A DNA stretch of 7,895 nucleotides, taken from the NCBI GenBank assembly GCA_937874275.1, contig CALNAU010000223.1, forward strand, positions 1 to 7,895, in the 5' to 3' direction. The position numbers and the translations under genes were made by a program. A model generated the notes under the pieces. It searched no databases and was not told the DNA's origin. It saw nothing but the letters and a program-made list of their open reading frames with translations. Numbering within the stretch: position 1 is the first letter of the stretch; every line of letters starts with the position of its first letter. Below are positions 7,025 to 7,895 of the stretch, piece by piece. Source of the stretch: an uncultured Clostridia bacterium (lineage in GTDB: Bacteria > Bacillota > Clostridia > Christensenellales > Aristaeellaceae).

Positions 7025-7796
7025 GGCGTTTGCTTCTCCTTCCTGCCCGCTTGGAGGGACGCGTTTCTATCGGCGCTTGCGATTCTGATGGATTCGCGGT
7101 TACTTCAGGAGACCATGGTTGTTGAAAGACTTCAGGAGGCGGTACGGCATAAATCCAGGTCCGCTCAGCATCCAGATGTTCTGGCCGTGCTTCCCCCGGT
7201 TGCGGATATACTGTCGCGGGCATTTCAAGTGGTGCGTCTGCCATGATCGAAGGGGCAAGCGAGCCATAGCCGGCCAAATCCTCCATATTGAACCCTGACT
7301 GCGTATCGGTGGAGGCATCAAGGGGAGCGTTGGCCAGTTCGGCGGACAAATCAGGCAGATTCAGCCCCGCAAATAAACGCATACGTAGGAAATAGCCCGG
7401 CATGCTTAGCCGCGAGCCGTGCAGCGCATAGGCTCTGCCGTGTATCGCGTCACCATCCAGCAGTATCTGATGACGACGATGGCTGGGCACCACAGCAACG
7501 CCAATCCCATCGCGGAAATAGTATTCCAACTCTCTCCTGCGCAGGCCAACAAAGCGGACATCGCACGCCTTTCCGGAGCCAATGACCCCCTCACGCGGCA
7601 AAGGCTGGCTCTCCCCGGTTTCCAGGTTCACAATTTCGCCAATGAGGCCCGCGTCGGGCAAGGCGCGCAGGGTGCGCATGTAGGTGCGGTGGTCCTGCAA
7701 CGCCCAACGGGCCGCGCGCAGCACAATCACTACGCCCAGCAGCACAAACCAATAGCGCATCCCCAGGGAAATCAACTCATACGTTTCTGAAGGCAA
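7014..7796 (-). CDS. Membrane-anchored FHA-like domain protein, first gene of a cell-wall operon
   Basis: A 260-residue protein starting with TTG at 7796-7794; the start is set by an AAGGAG ribosome binding site 7 nt upstream (7804-7809). Residues about 13-28 form one hydrophobic helix, followed by a basic stretch, so the rest is probably cytoplasmic. Residues about 48-143 look like a divergent forkhead-associated (FHA) domain: a strand rich in G, E and I, then VIGSGKACDVRF (71-82), a charged segment LRRRELEY (85-92), and late strands around ILLDGD (111-116) and FLRMRLFAG (136-144). Residues 145-245 are proline- and acid-rich and probably disordered; the tail (247-260) is strongly basic. In FHA proteins the Arg after the first Gly and a Ser/His pair bind phosphothreonine; here Ser74 occupies the Arg position and no SxxH is evident. 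The gene overlaps the next by 11 nt. By position it probably scaffolds or regulates the SEDS-PBP pair. FHA assignment is fairly good; ligand binding is doubtful. Confidence 0.75.
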   Translation of the reverse strand: MPSETYELISLGMRYWFVLLGVVIVLRAARWALQDHRTYMRTLRALPDAGLIGEIVNLETGESQPLPREGVIGSGKACDVRFVGLRRRELEYYFRDGIGVAVVPSHRRHQILLDGDAIHGRAYALHGSRLSMPGYFLRMRLFAGLNLPDLSAELANAPLDASTDTQSGFNMEDLAGYGSLAPSIMADAPLEMPATVYPQPGEARPEHLDAERTWIYAVPPPEVFQQPWSPEVTANPSESQAPIETRPSKRAGRRSKRHEK

Positions 7797-7803
7797 ACCA
7801 AGT

Positions 7804-7809
7804 CTCCTT
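7804..7809 (-). promoter_or_regulatory. Ribosome binding site AAGGAG fixing a TTG start
   Basis: AAGGAGA lies 7 nt before TTG at 7796-7794. The ideal spacing supports this rare start codon over the next in-frame ATG, at residue 13, which would remove the residues just before the membrane helix. Confidence 0.8.
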
Positions 7810-7825
7810 GTAGAGAAATCGCCTC

Positions 7826-7852
7826 ATTATACCATACCGATGAGAAGCGCAA
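7826..7852 (-). promoter_or_regulatory. Operon promoter with extended -10 box
   Basis: On the minus strand a perfect TATAAT (7826-7831) is preceded by TG one base upstream (TGGTATAAT), an extended -10 element. The -35 region is weak: TTGCGC (7847-7852) at 15 nt spacing, or TGTTGC (7849-7854) at 17 nt. Transcription would start near 7819, giving a leader of roughly 23 nt with the ribosome binding site well placed before the TTG start. This is the likely main promoter of the FHA-SEDS-PBP group. Confidence 0.7.
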
Positions 7853-7895
7853 CACGCCCAATTGCAACAAACCGGAATGGGTCAAATTGATAGAA

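Noticed and set aside
7855..7895. Imperfect inverted repeat (CCCAATT...AATGGG) and a TTGACC at the right edge
   Set aside because: The arms pair imperfectly with a long loop and no T-tract, and no suitable -10 box lies at the correct distance from TTGACC; not enough for an operator, terminator or second promoter.

Overview
The window reads as one minus-strand operon of six genes, transcribed from the right edge towards the left edge, with almost no non-coding DNA. The gene order, AAGGAG-type ribosome binding sites, sigma-A-like promoter boxes and protein sequences suggest a Gram-positive bacterium of the Bacillota, most likely a Clostridia lineage with fairly GC-rich DNA. The lineage is an inference from gene content and signals; no 16S or similar marker is present.

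Layout in transcription order: a promoter and TTG-initiated gene for a membrane-anchored FHA-like protein (7796-7014); a SEDS-family glycan polymerase of the FtsW/RodA type (7024-5786); a class B penicillin-binding protein of the PbpA type (5789-4392); a DUF2461 protein (4314-3619) preceded by a near-consensus internal promoter; a phosphoglucomutase/phosphomannomutase (3618-2092); and a transketolase (2075-99). A hairpin with T-rich flanks at 47-71 ends the unit. The first three genes overlap each other (11 nt, then an ATGA overlap), as do the signals of DUF2461 and the mutase (TGA directly followed by GTG). This points to two translationally coupled groups separated by the 77-nt gap that carries the internal promoter.

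The first half is a peptidoglycan module. The SEDS protein polymerises lipid II and the class B PBP cross-links the product; the FHA-like protein, anchored by one N-terminal membrane helix, is placed to scaffold or regulate them. This order resembles the FhaB-RodA-PbpA order of actinobacteria, but no kinase or phosphatase gene lies in the window, and the FHA-like domain seems to lack the usual phosphothreonine-binding residues. The second half is sugar-phosphate metabolism: hexose phosphate isomerisation (G1P/G6P or M1P/M6P) and the non-oxidative pentose phosphate pathway, plus a protein of unknown function.

I found no mobile element, CRISPR array, tRNA, rRNA or phage gene, and no convincing previously undescribed system. 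The most useful points are the internal promoter that may give a very short leader, the unclear DUF2461 start, the degenerate FHA domain, and the variant metal loop of the mutase.
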